Assembly (NCBI RefSeq): GCF_949628265.1
Contig: NC_088788.1
Span: forward strand, 32,908,335-32,972,334
Length of the DNA: 64,000 bases
Direction of reading: 5' to 3'
Origin: Cloeon dipterum
Taxonomy: Eukaryota > Arthropoda > Insecta > Ephemeroptera > Baetidae
Part shown: positions 48,724 through 60,303 of the stretch, one piece after another
Layout of the letters: each line of letters begins with the position of its first letter
Position numbering within the stretch: position 1 is the stretch's first letter
The notes under the pieces: model-generated
Database searches by the model: none
What the model saw: only the letters and a program-made list of their open reading frames with translations
Told to the model about the DNA's origin: nothing
Translations under genes and position numbers: made by a program

Positions 48724-51191
48724 CGGGACATGCCCGCGTGGCAGCCCACTGCGAGCCGCACCACACCGTCGACCTGTTGAGTGCGCGAGCCACCGACTGA
48801 CTCCCTCCCTCGCAGCCTCGCTGCGCCAGCCGCTCCACGCGCCGCCTCTCCAGCCTGCTCCGCGGTCGGGGGTGCGTCTCCCCCTCCGACACACTCACCA
48901 ATTTAATTCCTTCGCAACGCCGCTTAATTACACACGAGACGAAAATTTGCGCTAATCGTTGTTTATGTTTAAGGCCATGAAATTCAGACGATCATACTCA
49001 AAAGCTTATATCTTATTCTCGCCCTTTCTGTGCATTTTATAAAAACGAATTTAAATAAAATACCGTTTGCCACACGTTTAAACATCTTTTAATCAGTTCT
49101 ATGTCACATTTAAACGTGCAAATATGCATTTTTATGAACCTGAACCACTCAACGGTGCAAAAAACAGCGTGAAAAATTATATTATAAAGCTTGATGTTTT
49201 GTAAAATCAGTGGAACCAGAATTGATTCGTGGTTTTTGCGATGTGATCGAGTTTTCGTAGAAAATGCGTTTTTTTGCGAAAAACGCATTTAAATATGTTT
49301 TTCACTTGTTTAATTGAGCGCTTTCAAAAGCCAGACAACTGTGAGAGTTAAAATCCGATTTGGCTCTTGGCTGGCGTCGCCAACGTGTCCGCCGGCAAGT
49401 GCTCTTTTTAATTATTATTCGGCCGATGGCTCGTCTGACGAGACGCCCACGTAAACGAGTGTGACACATGTGGAGCGCGCCCCTTCGCCCCAACCCCCGC
49501 CACGCGCGCCCACCACTCTATAACTGCTGACTTTGTTTCACAACACGTAATTTTCCAAAGCCCTTAATGATATCGTTTTCAGCGAGGTTATTTACAGCTG
49601 AAAATTATTATGAAATCTCTCATATTGAAGAAAAAACTGTCGACAAATAATTTCCTGCGAGAAAATATTTCCATGTTTAGACTATAACAGCAAAATTGAA
49701 TAGCTTGTGGGTTCGGAGGGAGCCGTGACAGAAATGCGTCTTTTGGTAGTGCAACTATTCGTCTCATTTTATTTAGTCTTCGTGGTTGAAGTAGTAAAGT
49801 TAAGACCAAGACTGTGAAATTACAAATAATCAAAAATCACAAATAATATATAAATAATTTAAATACATATATCAAATTTGGACATTTACAATTATTATAC
49901 AATTAGATATATTCTTACCCCGTTAATAGTATTAGTATGATCAAGTTTCTAGAATATTTTCTCGCACGAAAACTCATCCTAGCCGGAGAGAGAACGTTGT
50001 GTTGCGACTGCTGTCGTGCGAGGCTAAAGGTGCAGTAAGGGTGCACTGCTTGTCGCCCACCTTTTACACTGCCACCTGGCGATACAGGTTAAATGCAAAC
50101 TAGTTACTAGAACAGTAGTAGCAAGAAGCTAACAACAAGCTAATAATGGCTGGCAGCTAAAGAATATATTATTTAATAGACGTCAGAACAAATGAGCCGT
50201 GTACTTATTTTAATATATTTTTAATGCAATTTAGAACTGAATAGATATTTAAAATCATGGAAAAGAAAATATAGATTGAATTTGTAATTATTATTGTTAC
50301 TTTTTATTTAGCATTGAATACATAATTTATAAATGTGCGGAGGGATATTGTGATATTAGTTAAAACTTATAAGCTATATAAATTCCAATCAGATGGGGGA
50401 TTAGAGATTTTTAATATCTGTTGTCTGTTTATCTAGCACAAAATTCGAACATTGTGCAAGGAAATAGTTCTGTTCCTGATCTCTGCAAAACTCTTAATTT
50501 ATTTTGACCCTGACCATGTAAACTATAGTTGAAAATTTCCGATTTCCAATACCATCTGCAATCATCTTTGACACCTTCAAATAATTTGATTTCTTGGGAC
50601 TAGAAATAAAAACACAAGGTAAGCTACATAACATTAACAGCCAGCGGGAAAGTCAAAATATATTATTATTTACTTTTGGTAAATTGAGATATTATGATAA
50701 CATTTATATCTTAAGACAGTAAAAATATTCACTCATGTTGTTAAGACAGTACAGCAAGTCTGAAGGTCACAAGTTCTGTGACGCTGCCTTGCTGTTTGTT
50801 GGGTTTTCCTTAATTGAAATGTTGTTCTATCTGTATAGGTTATAGAAAACCAATCAAGAGGGTCAGAAATGAGAAAACGACCGCTTGCTTATTGCTATCT
50901 TTACACAATAGCTAATACTGAAAACGCGAGCGCCTGCGATCATACGCTTATGCAACCCGCGACAAATTTCAGTCGAGCCAGTTGCATAATGAGGAATCTG
51001 GATATCCTTCAAAGCACAGGCTCGTGTAGCTTGCTAATAAATAATACGATCAGTGCGCCTTGCGCAACGTTCGCTATCTTGAGTTTGATATATCCGATAC
51101 ATCAATTTCCTGCTAGGACTAATTGTAAGTAAGAGTGGCAAAGGAAATGTAAAATGAGACATGAGACAAGAGTAATAATGTGTGACCAAAT
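48724..51191. other. Larp4 upstream region and intergenic DNA
   Basis: Bases 48724-48900 are CpG-rich and probably hold the Larp4 leader and promoter. The rest is AT-rich, with no gene or RNA that I can support. Confidence 0.5.
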
Positions 51192-51571
51192 TTTATTTTA
51201 AGTTTAATTTAAACATACTGTTCTGCCCGCAACATCAGAACAAAAGTCAACCGTTGGAAATCAAAATTCTTTTGTTTACAAAATCTCGCCATCTTAATTG
51301 AGTTATTAATATTTGTTTGTGGTTGAAAGTGTTGTGTGTGATTTGAGTTGGATGATCCACTGAGCAGAGAGGCACTCGGGTTGTAATACATATTGTGGTT
51401 CTGCAATTGTGTGTTCCGGGGCAAATCAATGGTTGATCCAGAGCTAGGTGCGGTGTCGGCTTACAAAAATAGCTCCTGAGTCCATTAGACACACTCTCTC
51501 TCTAAAGACATCGATGGCGCCCAAATACATGTCAGCTGCTGCAGTGGATTCGCATGTCGGCCGCGTCGTCC
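51192..51571 (-). other. eIF1 3' UTR
   Basis: Minus-strand AATAAA at 51192-51197 gives a 3' UTR of about 380 bases after the eIF1 stop. Confidence 0.6.
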
Positions 51572-52897
51572 TTAGAAGCCGTGCACCTTCAACTGGTCTG
51601 ACTTGGCCAGCCCGCACCGCGTCAGCCACTGGCAGATGTTTTCGCGTTGGTCGCCCTGCAGCTGCAACACCTCGCCGTACTCGGGGTGCTCGATCACAGT
51701 GCCATTGCAAGCAAATTCCTGACAAACAGTCAATGGATTGAGGTTAATAAGTGCACACGACTCACTGAATAAACAATTCTTACTTTACACAGACTGGAAA
51801 TTTAAAATTATTATGAAGAGAGCTTCGTACTAATGATTAAGAAAGCTAGAAAATCAGATTGATTTTAAAGCTGCTTCGGACGATAGGATTTTTTTTGCTA
51901 GAGATCAATGACCTTTTAAGGTAAATGAAGAAAAGTAATGGTTCCGCGTCAATTATTCAAGTAGAATTATAAAAACCATAAAAGTACGTGTTCAACACGT
52001 GTTTTTAGCTCAGTAAGCGCGTGACAAAAGCTAATCACGAGCTGGCAACATATTATCAAAGCTCTCTATTTCGTACACATAATATGATAATTATATATTT
52101 TATGATAAAGAAAAATACAAAATATTTGCTTAAATAATTCAAATCAAAGTGAAATTAAGCCTACATAATATTATTTATAAATAACCAACCTTTTTGCAGG
52201 CACGAACAATTTTCTTCAAATCATACTCTGCAGAAAGACCTTGCACTGTGGTCAGGGTTTTGCGTCCGTTTCGTTGCTGAATTCTTATGTGGACAAAACC
52301 ATCCTGAACACCTTCGTCAGCACCCTTGTTTGCGTCCGCAAAGGGATCTGTGAATCAGAAATTTGCGATATGTAGATTAGTTTTACGCAACACAAACGAC
52401 GAGATCGTTCTCTGGCTGCAATTTCTCCCTTTCATCACAGCAAAAGCACAGCTACGTATTGCGCGTGAATTCACTTCAGTTATAAGCCAACGAAATCTTA
52501 TTAATTACATATGATCGTGGGTTTAAGGGTGGCATAAAACGAATCGCCATTAAAACGGAAGAAAAGCAATGATAACTCTGATAACTATGCTTAATATTTT
52601 TATGGTTTGACAGATGTTCGGTCGCGTTGCCCTTGAGGCTTGAAATCGAGGTAGTGATTAGTAACACGGAATTGAACTAGTAAAGACACTAGGAGACCAT
52701 TTTGCGTTGAATTAATTATGTTGTCAGAGGGAAATTGGTAGAGTTTAAGTCGTTAACATCAAATTAACTTTGTGGAATTCGGTCAAAACATTTGAGCTGC
52801 CATCTTTCAAATTGCAACACAAGGGAAGATATCGGGTCGCTGTGTTTTGTAATATGTTTTCGTGCTTACCAAATGTGGTGAGATTCTGGATGGACAT
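51572..52897 (-). CDS. eIF1: Translation initiation factor eIF1 (SUI1)
   Basis: Three exons join in phase into 110 codons: 52870-52897, 52190-52347, 51572-51718. eIF1 binds the 40S subunit near the P site and enforces accurate AUG selection during scanning. The N terminus MSIQNLTTFDPFADANKG and the C terminus DDQLKVHGF-like (KSDQLKVHGF) are family hallmarks. The SUI1 core includes IRIQQRNGRKTLTTVQG and ACNGTVIEHPEYGEVLQLQG. The length (110) matches the insect and vertebrate proteins. The first exon holds only nine codons plus one base and was found by matching the conserved N terminus to a GTAAGC donor. A pair of CRE sites lies about 170-190 bases upstream of the start. Confidence 0.97.
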
Positions 52898-53067
52898 ACG
52901 ACACACAAAGAGAAGCACTAGCTTTTATATTCCTGCGAGATGCAATCAAAAGCGTCACCCTTCTAGGAGATGTTTGACGATAGTTTACTGCTCGACGTCT
53001 ATGACCAACGACCAAGGAATACCCTAATTTTATCTGGAATTTTAAAGAAGGAGTAGAGGGGCGGACG

Positions 53068-53087
53068 TGACGTCAGCGCTGACGTCA
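53068..53087. promoter_or_regulatory. Two perfect CRE sites in the eIF1 promoter
   Basis: TGACGTCA occurs at 53068-53075 and again at 53080-53087, separated by four bases (GCGC). They lie 171-192 bases upstream of the eIF1 start codon, a normal place for CREB/ATF-family sites. Confidence 0.65.
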
Positions 53088-53886
53088 ATGCGATGCGCGC
53101 TTGTTTTACATTTACGCTCCTTTGGCGCTAAACTGACCATTGTTGCGATTATTGCTCTCCACTCTCCCTCATTCATACTAGCAGGATTAGTATTAGTGCA
53201 AAAAATTGAAAAATAGGAAAGATATCTTAACAATTTTTACGCTTCGGTACTCATAATTATGTTTATGAGGCGAAGGTGTCTGTTATTAGCTCGTCTTATT
53301 TTCTTGTTGCGTATATTTAAAACCATTGTGATTTTATGAAGAGGGAGAAACGAAAATTTACGGTACTGTCTAATTACACGTCATTAGAAGCTGAATAATC
53401 TTAAACGAGGACATAAAATAAATTTTACTCTGATTCATATATTAATTTTTTATTTGAAACTGCAGAGTACACACTCGTCATTATTCTGCATGGTTTTAAT
53501 GAAAAACCGAAAAAACTATTAAAACAATTAATTTAAAATACTACTTATATTAAATTTAAAACCATTAAGATTCATAGCCCTGACATGAGAAAAGTTATAA
53601 ATGAGAGGTTATTTTCCAATTATGAAGTAAGTTTATTTTTCATTTGGAACTATTTGTTACAGAAAATACAGAAGCTTACTGACATAAAAGAAATTTAATC
53701 AATAATGATGCTCTCCATCAATTAGAAACAATACTCTTCTTATTAACAATGAAGGAATGCAAAAAAGCTTAAAATAAGAAACACGAAATAAATATTTAAG
53801 AAAAATGCAGAACATGGCAAAAATATATCGTTAACATTCTTCAGAACAAATGCATGGATCTTATTTTTTCATATAATTCACTTTTT
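53088..53886 (-). other. Papst2 3' UTR and short intergenic DNA
   Basis: AT-rich sequence between the Papst2 stop and the eIF1 promoter. A minus-strand AATAAA near 53630 would end a Papst2 3' UTR of about 250 bases. Nothing else is seen. Confidence 0.5.
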
Positions 53887-55518
53887 CTACACGCTAGTAA
53901 TGATTTTCCTCTTCGGTTTGACCACAAAACCTTTGATTTTATCGGTGAATTGGACAACATCTCTCACGCCAAAATTCTTGTGTCTTTTGCTCAACACGCT
54001 CAAGTAAATTCCGAGCACCACAATGCAACCAGCCCAAAAGTATCTAAACAAACACGCAAATTTTAATTAATAAGATTCAAATTTCCTTACAATGCTGATT
54101 AGTAAAAAATACAATCTTTCATTAGATTAGGACACTCACTGTATGGTGAATGGCTTGGTGAAAGCCAAAAACGAGAGAGCAATGGTGACTGCTTTTCTGG
54201 CGGTGGTGACCGTGGCTGCGGCTAGCGCTCCGCAAGTACGCACCAAAGTCAAAACAATCTGGATCCCCAGGTAGCCTGTTGCCGAGAAAATAAAAGCGTA
54301 GCCATAGGTCTCAACAGGGTGCTGCAAAGAACTGAGCGTCAGGTCGTGACCACAAATTGCGGGGATTCTTGTGCTGTACCTTAGCGAAAAAAGCAACACC
54401 AGCGAAAAGATTGTTTGTCAGCGCTAGGATGATGAATAAGTAGGCGAATCCAATTGCGTAGGAATAAAGGACTACTTCAGTGTTAGAAGCTTTGTAGCTT
54501 TTCATCGACTTTTCCTGCACGTTGCCGATTACAGCATCACATAGGAGGGCGCAGGAAATCATCACGACGCCTGGCGTGAGCAATAATTAGTCAGTTTAAG
54601 TAGTGTTATTTGCTAAAAAAAATAATGTTAAGTGGTTACTTGTAGCTTCAACTGTATTATTTTTTCAATTTAGTGATTTTACAGTATGATGACAAAAAGT
54701 TAATTCAATGATTGATACAGGCAAAGGTTTAATGCAGAGGGGTAGAAAATTGCAGTTATGATCAACATTTTTTGTTTGAATATGGATTAAAATTCCCAAC
54801 TGTATCAACGATGAAATCATAATGTGGAAAAATGAACCTACCTATCACATCAAAAATTGGAGAAACTTGGCTGTCGGCCAGCGTGAAGAAGACCAAGCCG
54901 ACACACATGCACACAACTGCAGACACATCCAGAAACCCGTATCTCTTGGACTGCAGCAAAACGCTGCCGATCATGACAGGTATCAGCTTGCAACACTTGA
55001 ATATAACTTGGGTTGGGTAGTTCAGGTATCCGAGAGATGAGTTGGAGAAGCCCATGGTTCCCAGTGTGAGTAGGGCTAGTACAAAGTATGTTTTCATTGG
55101 AATTCTGTAATTTTAAAAGAAAAACTTAGCATTTATTGTCACGATGAATTAACGAAAAAATACCTCCTCGTAGATTCTCTTTTCAATTTCGTCTCTAGCC
55201 ATCCGAATAATGAGTAGTATGCGAACTGCACCAAAGTAAGGTACCAACCCATGGGTTTAAACCCATCAAGCGTAAAAAGAAGCTCCTGTTGTAACAGATA
55301 AAGACAATGATTTGAACACACATTAACACTAACAAAAAACTCACTTGCATGTACCCATAAAGAAGATAGAAAAAGAACACAGCCACACTGCATAGAACAA
55401 ATTGGATATTTTGCGAAAAGTGGGTGATGTCAAAGCACAAGATTTGTATTCCAATGTCTTTTCTGTTGATTAACTTCTTGTCCACGTCGGCGTTGATTAA
55501 AATTTGTGTGCTTGACAT
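53887..55518 (-). CDS. Papst2: PAPS transporter 2 (SLC35B3 family)
   Basis: Six exons join in phase into 362 codons: 55345-55518, 55164-55285, 54842-55104, 54380-54570, 54140-54321, 53887-54043. This nucleotide-sugar-transporter-fold protein moves 3'-phosphoadenosine 5'-phosphosulfate from the cytosol into the Golgi for sulfation of glycans and proteins. About ten hydrophobic segments are visible. Motifs shared with human SLC35B3 run in order: YLLYGYMQELLF, GWYLTLVQFA, SLGYLNYPTQVIFKCCKLIPVM, DAVIGNVQEK, ETYGYAF, VTTARKAVTI and the C-terminal LGIYLSVLSK. The cytosolic N terminus is shorter than in the human protein. The gene shares its upstream region with nibbler on the other strand. Confidence 0.96.
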
Positions 55519-56275
55519 CTCGGCTGATTTTCATGTCCTACATAATCCTAAATGTGGAATAAACCGTTAATTTATTATTTCGATGGCCTTTCTGAGAGCA
55601 AAACACAATGTATCATATCATAAGCCACGTCCTTACACACATAAATCCAGTCTCCATCAAACGAATATTATCTCCGGCATTCTCTCATGTTCTGCATTAT
55701 CAGCTGGACCTTGTAAATAAAATTTAAAGCGACCGCATTCCAGAGAATTTGTGATTGGTGCAGTAGCTGAAGAGTCAGCCAATAAGCAAGCTCTGGGGGT
55801 GATGAGAAAAACAGTGTTGTTCGTTGTCATTGGTCTGCTTACTCAGCTTGCGCACAACCACAACCCAAAACTTGCACTGGCTCACACGACACAACAGACA
55901 AGGCATCACTCATTTTTGGGTAGCACCTCTCGGAAATTTCGCTGATGTCTGCAATGCTCGGGTCCCAGTTTAGTGCATTACGTTTTTAAGATTCCAGGCC
56001 TATGTTTTCAACTATGGAATGGTGAAAAAACATTTTGCTGACTAAGCAAAGTGCTTGGTGAAAAAACTGCTTTGGAGGCTCATCTGCAAGGTGCTTTTTT
56101 TGGGAGAATAACATAATATTCACAGCATGCGCTCTGTTATTTTTCTGTGTCTTAGATTCCGTTAACTACGTAAACCAAAATATTTATTTTTAACAGCAGG
56201 AAGACCTTGTGCAGTTGTCTAAACGTTTATCATATTGCAATTTTTACAGTGATAATTAACTGATTACAAACAATA
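55519..56275. promoter_or_regulatory. Divergent promoter of Papst2 and nibbler with three CCAAT boxes
   Basis: The two start codons are 757 bases apart and face away from each other. CCAAT pentamers lie at 55754-55758 (minus), 55779-55783 (plus) and 55829-55833 (minus). Closely spaced CCAAT boxes suggest NF-Y. No TATA box was evident. Confidence 0.5.
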
Positions 56276-59200
56276 ATGGCATCTCACCTGTGGGCGAACA
56301 GCACAACATGGAACCCACCATCCAGTGGTCTCATTAATGAAGATGAGATTAAGAAATGGTGTTACAATTTGCAAAGACTGTGGAACATGTGTAAGTGTGA
56401 TTACTTGAAGTGCAATTTTTTAGAATATATGCATATATCACTGAGATATTCTATTTTCATACGCTGATTTGATGTTTGCAGACAAGAAAGACGAACAGTT
56501 CTTTTGCTTAATGCAGACCAAACTTGACAATAGTCCCAACCCCTACATTGAGGCACTGCTGATCTGCAGAAACTGTGAAGACTTTGGCATGCCTGGAAGA
56601 TTGACTCTAGCACACGATGGTAGTCAAAACTGAGCATGAAATAATTTTACATAAATATTATGCAAATTTTTCCGTTACAGTTATGGTCCACTTTAAATTC
56701 TGGCTTGCTGACAATGACGCTGCTTGTCAATGCTTGAATCACGAGGCCAAGCTGATAGCGTGCAAATTAATTCCACACTGCAACGACGGCGTCCTGGCTG
56801 CGAATATTTTCAACCTATACTGCCTTCAATCAGAGCCGTACATGTTAAAGAGCGTGGTGGATGAAGAATTAGCCGGAAAGAAGTACAAGGAAGCGTGCTA
56901 TCTGGCTACTCTGGGCAGACTGCACGCGCACTACACTGTGGAGCAAATTGCTCTGCCCCTTTTATTGCAAGACAAATTGATTATCGCGGAGCATTTCCTC
57001 GACGGCTCACCAGACCACCAGAAGGCGTTGGTCATGCTCCTGGACAACATTCTTGGAATGAATGACATCAGTCAGCTGCACCAGCTAGGCTTGTGAGTGT
57101 TTATCACAAGTTATTCTTAGTTACCTTATATCGTTGAGTGCAGGAGCCTGAAAGTTGCAAACATGAAGCTGGGTAATCTCAACCCTAAATCGTTCAAGAA
57201 GCTGGTGTCCAGGCTCTCCAAAAAGTACCGACTCTCAGACCTCTGTCCCAACTTAAACAAGAAGAATAAGAAAGGAGCCTTGTTCTTCATGCTGAAGAAG
57301 CGCTACATTGAGAAGACCATTGGTAAGATATTTTGCATGAAAAATATATCTTTCGATTTAAAATTTATCCTTCAAGCACAATGAAATTGTTCTTCGCCCG
57401 CATCCGGTTTTTCTGTTGGAATGTTTTTAGCTTATATGTTTATCAATATTCTTATGCCAGGTGAAGAGAGTTGGCAGGAGATGGCCCATGAGGCAGTAAA
57501 AGACTCTCCAGACTTGCAAATTGAACTTATCCAAGGAGTGCACGGCTATGGAGCGCACCAGGATGTTGCCTTTTGGATCAGGCGCTACAAGATCCCGGTT
57601 TCCGACCTTCCAGAGCATGTGCAAGCAAGCATTGACTTGAACTCGAACAGGTATTGCGTTCACCTTAACTGCGCAACTTGCTCTGATTACCATCTCTCGC
57701 AGCTCTTCAAGACCTGTGGACTCCTGTTCAAGCCAAAAAGATCTTTATCTTCAACTACCCTTGCCGTCTTCCAGTTTGATAATTGTTGACAACCCGGAAG
57801 CTGTGGCAGCTTTTCTTGATGAAGGGTTGAAAGTGAGTTTGATAATTACTTAAGATTTAGTTTCCATTTTGAACTTTTACACGTGAAACCTACTTTCTAA
57901 TATATTCATTAGTGATTTTTTTTAGTTTTAAATAATTGGCCAAGCTTGGTTTTGTATTACAATCTGTGATTTGGAGATTTAAACGTATTTTCCTCTCATT
58001 TAATCAATACAAAATGCGAAATAAACATTCGAATTTTAGGGTGCGAGACTCGTGGGAATTGATGCTGAATGGAAACCGTCTTTTGGAGGGAAACCTCCTG
58101 AATTGGCTCTCATTCAAATAAGTTTGCCTGAAAAGGTGTATTTAATTGATATAACCGTCCTGAAGAAGAATCTCAGCAAGGAATTAATGATTCAACTTGG
58201 TTCTCAATTCTTCTTCCAATCGTCAATTTTGAAACTAGGTAAAATTTTCTATTTTTTTTTAAACCTTTTACTGCGTACTCAAGCTGCAAATTATATTAGA
58301 TTATTGTTCCTAATATAAGAAATTTAAGCTTTGGAATGCAGTAAATTTAAAATCTAATATCATTCCAGTTACAATTCAAAATGTATTGTATAAATGAAAT
58401 CCTTTTAGGATTTGGTCTTAACCATGATTTGAGAGCTATCGAACACTCTCTGCCTGACATTGGTGGTTCTCTGGATGTAAATGTGGGTGGCTATCTGGAC
58501 TTACAAACATTGTGGAACATGCTCACCTCTGTGTACAATATCCAATTGCCTTACATAGGTATATTTAACGTAGCTGGGGTAATGGCAACGTATAATGATG
58601 ATTTTTAGCCCGTCAGGACGCTGGCCAAGGATTGTCAAGTCTAGTGCAGCAGTGTTTAGGCAAGCCCTTGAACAAAGAGAATCAGTTTTCCAATTGGGAG
58701 CGTCGACCGCTCAGAGAAAACCAAATCACCTACGCAGCTCTGGATGCGCACTGCCTTTTGCAGATCTACTCTGTTCTTGAAAAGTGCTGTCGTGAGCAAG
58801 GCACCGTGTTTGCAGAGGTTTGCCGTGCGGCTGGTTCCTGCTCGTACAAGCCTTCAGTAAGTTCAACCTAGATTTAAGCGGTCCAAACGCATGACAAACA
58901 ATTATTGACCTTTCAGCTTATAACTTGATCAATGATTCCGGCAGACTTTAAGAGATCTCATTTGTTGTTTTTTTCTCTGTTTAAATATTTTCCTTTGAAT
59001 CGGATAAAAACATGGAGTAAAAAGTGTTTTGAAAAATGCATTTAGTGTTTTACTAATTCCTGGTAGCATGTTTCAATTCACCATGCTGGAATAGGTTTTC
59101 TACAAGTGTTTAGAGTACAAATCAGCACTTCAATGATAAAAAATATTGTTTCGCATCGTAGTATGAATTCAAGTACCGCCCAGGAATGTGAACTTTATAT

Positions 59201-60146
59201 TGTTGACTCTTCTTGAAATTTAAAATTGCAAATATTAATTAATCAACATCAAAATGAATTTTATGTAATAAAGTGCAAAATTTTCGTGCCGAGAATCAAG
59301 ATGTGATTAAATTTACGCAATTGTTATTTCCTAGTGAACACGAAGAATATCTAAACAAATTAACCAATTTGCATGGTGTGCAGCAGCAAAAAGTGCAATC
59401 ACCTGCACAGAAAAGCGGAGCGGGGTCTGTGCCCTCGAGTCACGGACCAAGGACCAAACTCCTGGCAAAGAACGCGCGACTCCTTTGCGACACAATGGTA
59501 CAAGGGCTTGGCAAATATTTGAGGAAGCTGGGAATTGACACGAAAATTATATCGAACCCAGTCCAACATTCGTACAGCGTTCAACTGGCGTTGATGGAGG
59601 ACAGGTTTTTGATTACAAGGGGAAAGTCCTACCAAGAGGTATGAAGAGTACTAAACGCCTCTTGCCTTGTTGAATTATGTCTCTTTGCAGTTTGCTAGTC
59701 AACTGCCGCAGGGGCATGTGATGAACATCACTTCCCAGTTTGTTGAAGAACAAGTTGACGAGGTTCTTAGGTTTTTTAACATTTGCGTCAGCCAGAATGA
59801 TATCTTCGCGCGTTGCATGGTAAGAAAATTCGCAGTATATTATTTAACCTGAACTGTTTCCCTTTTTTTCTTTTGGCGTGTTATAAATTTTCCATGAAAT
59901 TTGCAGGGCTGTAACGAGGGAAATTTTATGGAGTTGTCATGTAGCCAAATCATCTCAATGATGGACAGCGACGTGAAGGAGTTTGAGGGAACGCCTGTCA
60001 AGTACCACAAGATCCCACGCGCGCTATTGACCAAGGTAGATATGTTCCGTGTTTGCAAAGGCTGTGGCCACTGTTATTGGGATGGCTCTCACATCGAACG
60101 CTTTTTGCGAAGTAAGGTTGCTAAAAAAGTTCTTCCGTCTGACTAA
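56276..60146 (+). CDS. nbr: 3'-5' exonuclease Nibbler / EXD3 (mut-7 homologue)
   Basis: Twelve exons join into 794 codons: 56276-56390, 56482-56619, 56681-57092, 57144-57322, 57461-57650, 57703-57832, 58040-58238, 58409-58558, 58609-58856, 59384-59638, 59691-59819, 59907-60146. Nibbler trims the 3' ends of microRNAs and piRNAs bound to Argonaute proteins. The N-terminal 390 residues form a helical region. The DEDDy exonuclease domain (about 389-565) shows all acidic motifs: GIDAEW (Asp396, Glu398), GLNHD (Asp461) and YAALD (Tyr546, Asp550). A Mut7-C PIN-like domain (about 605-794) follows, with LLCDTMVQGLGKYLRKLGID and two CxxC pairs (714/717, 765/768) of a zinc ribbon. The start of exon 10 is uncertain: the better-looking acceptor at 59331-59332 gives the wrong phase and a stop, so I chose 59384. 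The catalytic residues appear intact. Confidence 0.94.
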
Positions 60147-60265
60147 ATAATATAAAATAAGCACGAGATGATTCCCAGTTAGTCTGTTACATTTGTATGC
60201 AGAAATGTATAACCAGTGAATATATAAAATATGTAACCATTTTTTCTATTTATCAAGTACCGATC

Positions 60266-60271
60266 AATAAA
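60266..60271 (+). terminator. nibbler polyadenylation signal
   Basis: AATAAA 120 bases after the nibbler stop. Cleavage would fall close to, or just inside, the 3' end of Pch2 on the opposite strand. Confidence 0.6.
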
Positions 60272-60303
60272 TTTACACCTTTTGTTAAATTACGTCCACA
60301 ACT

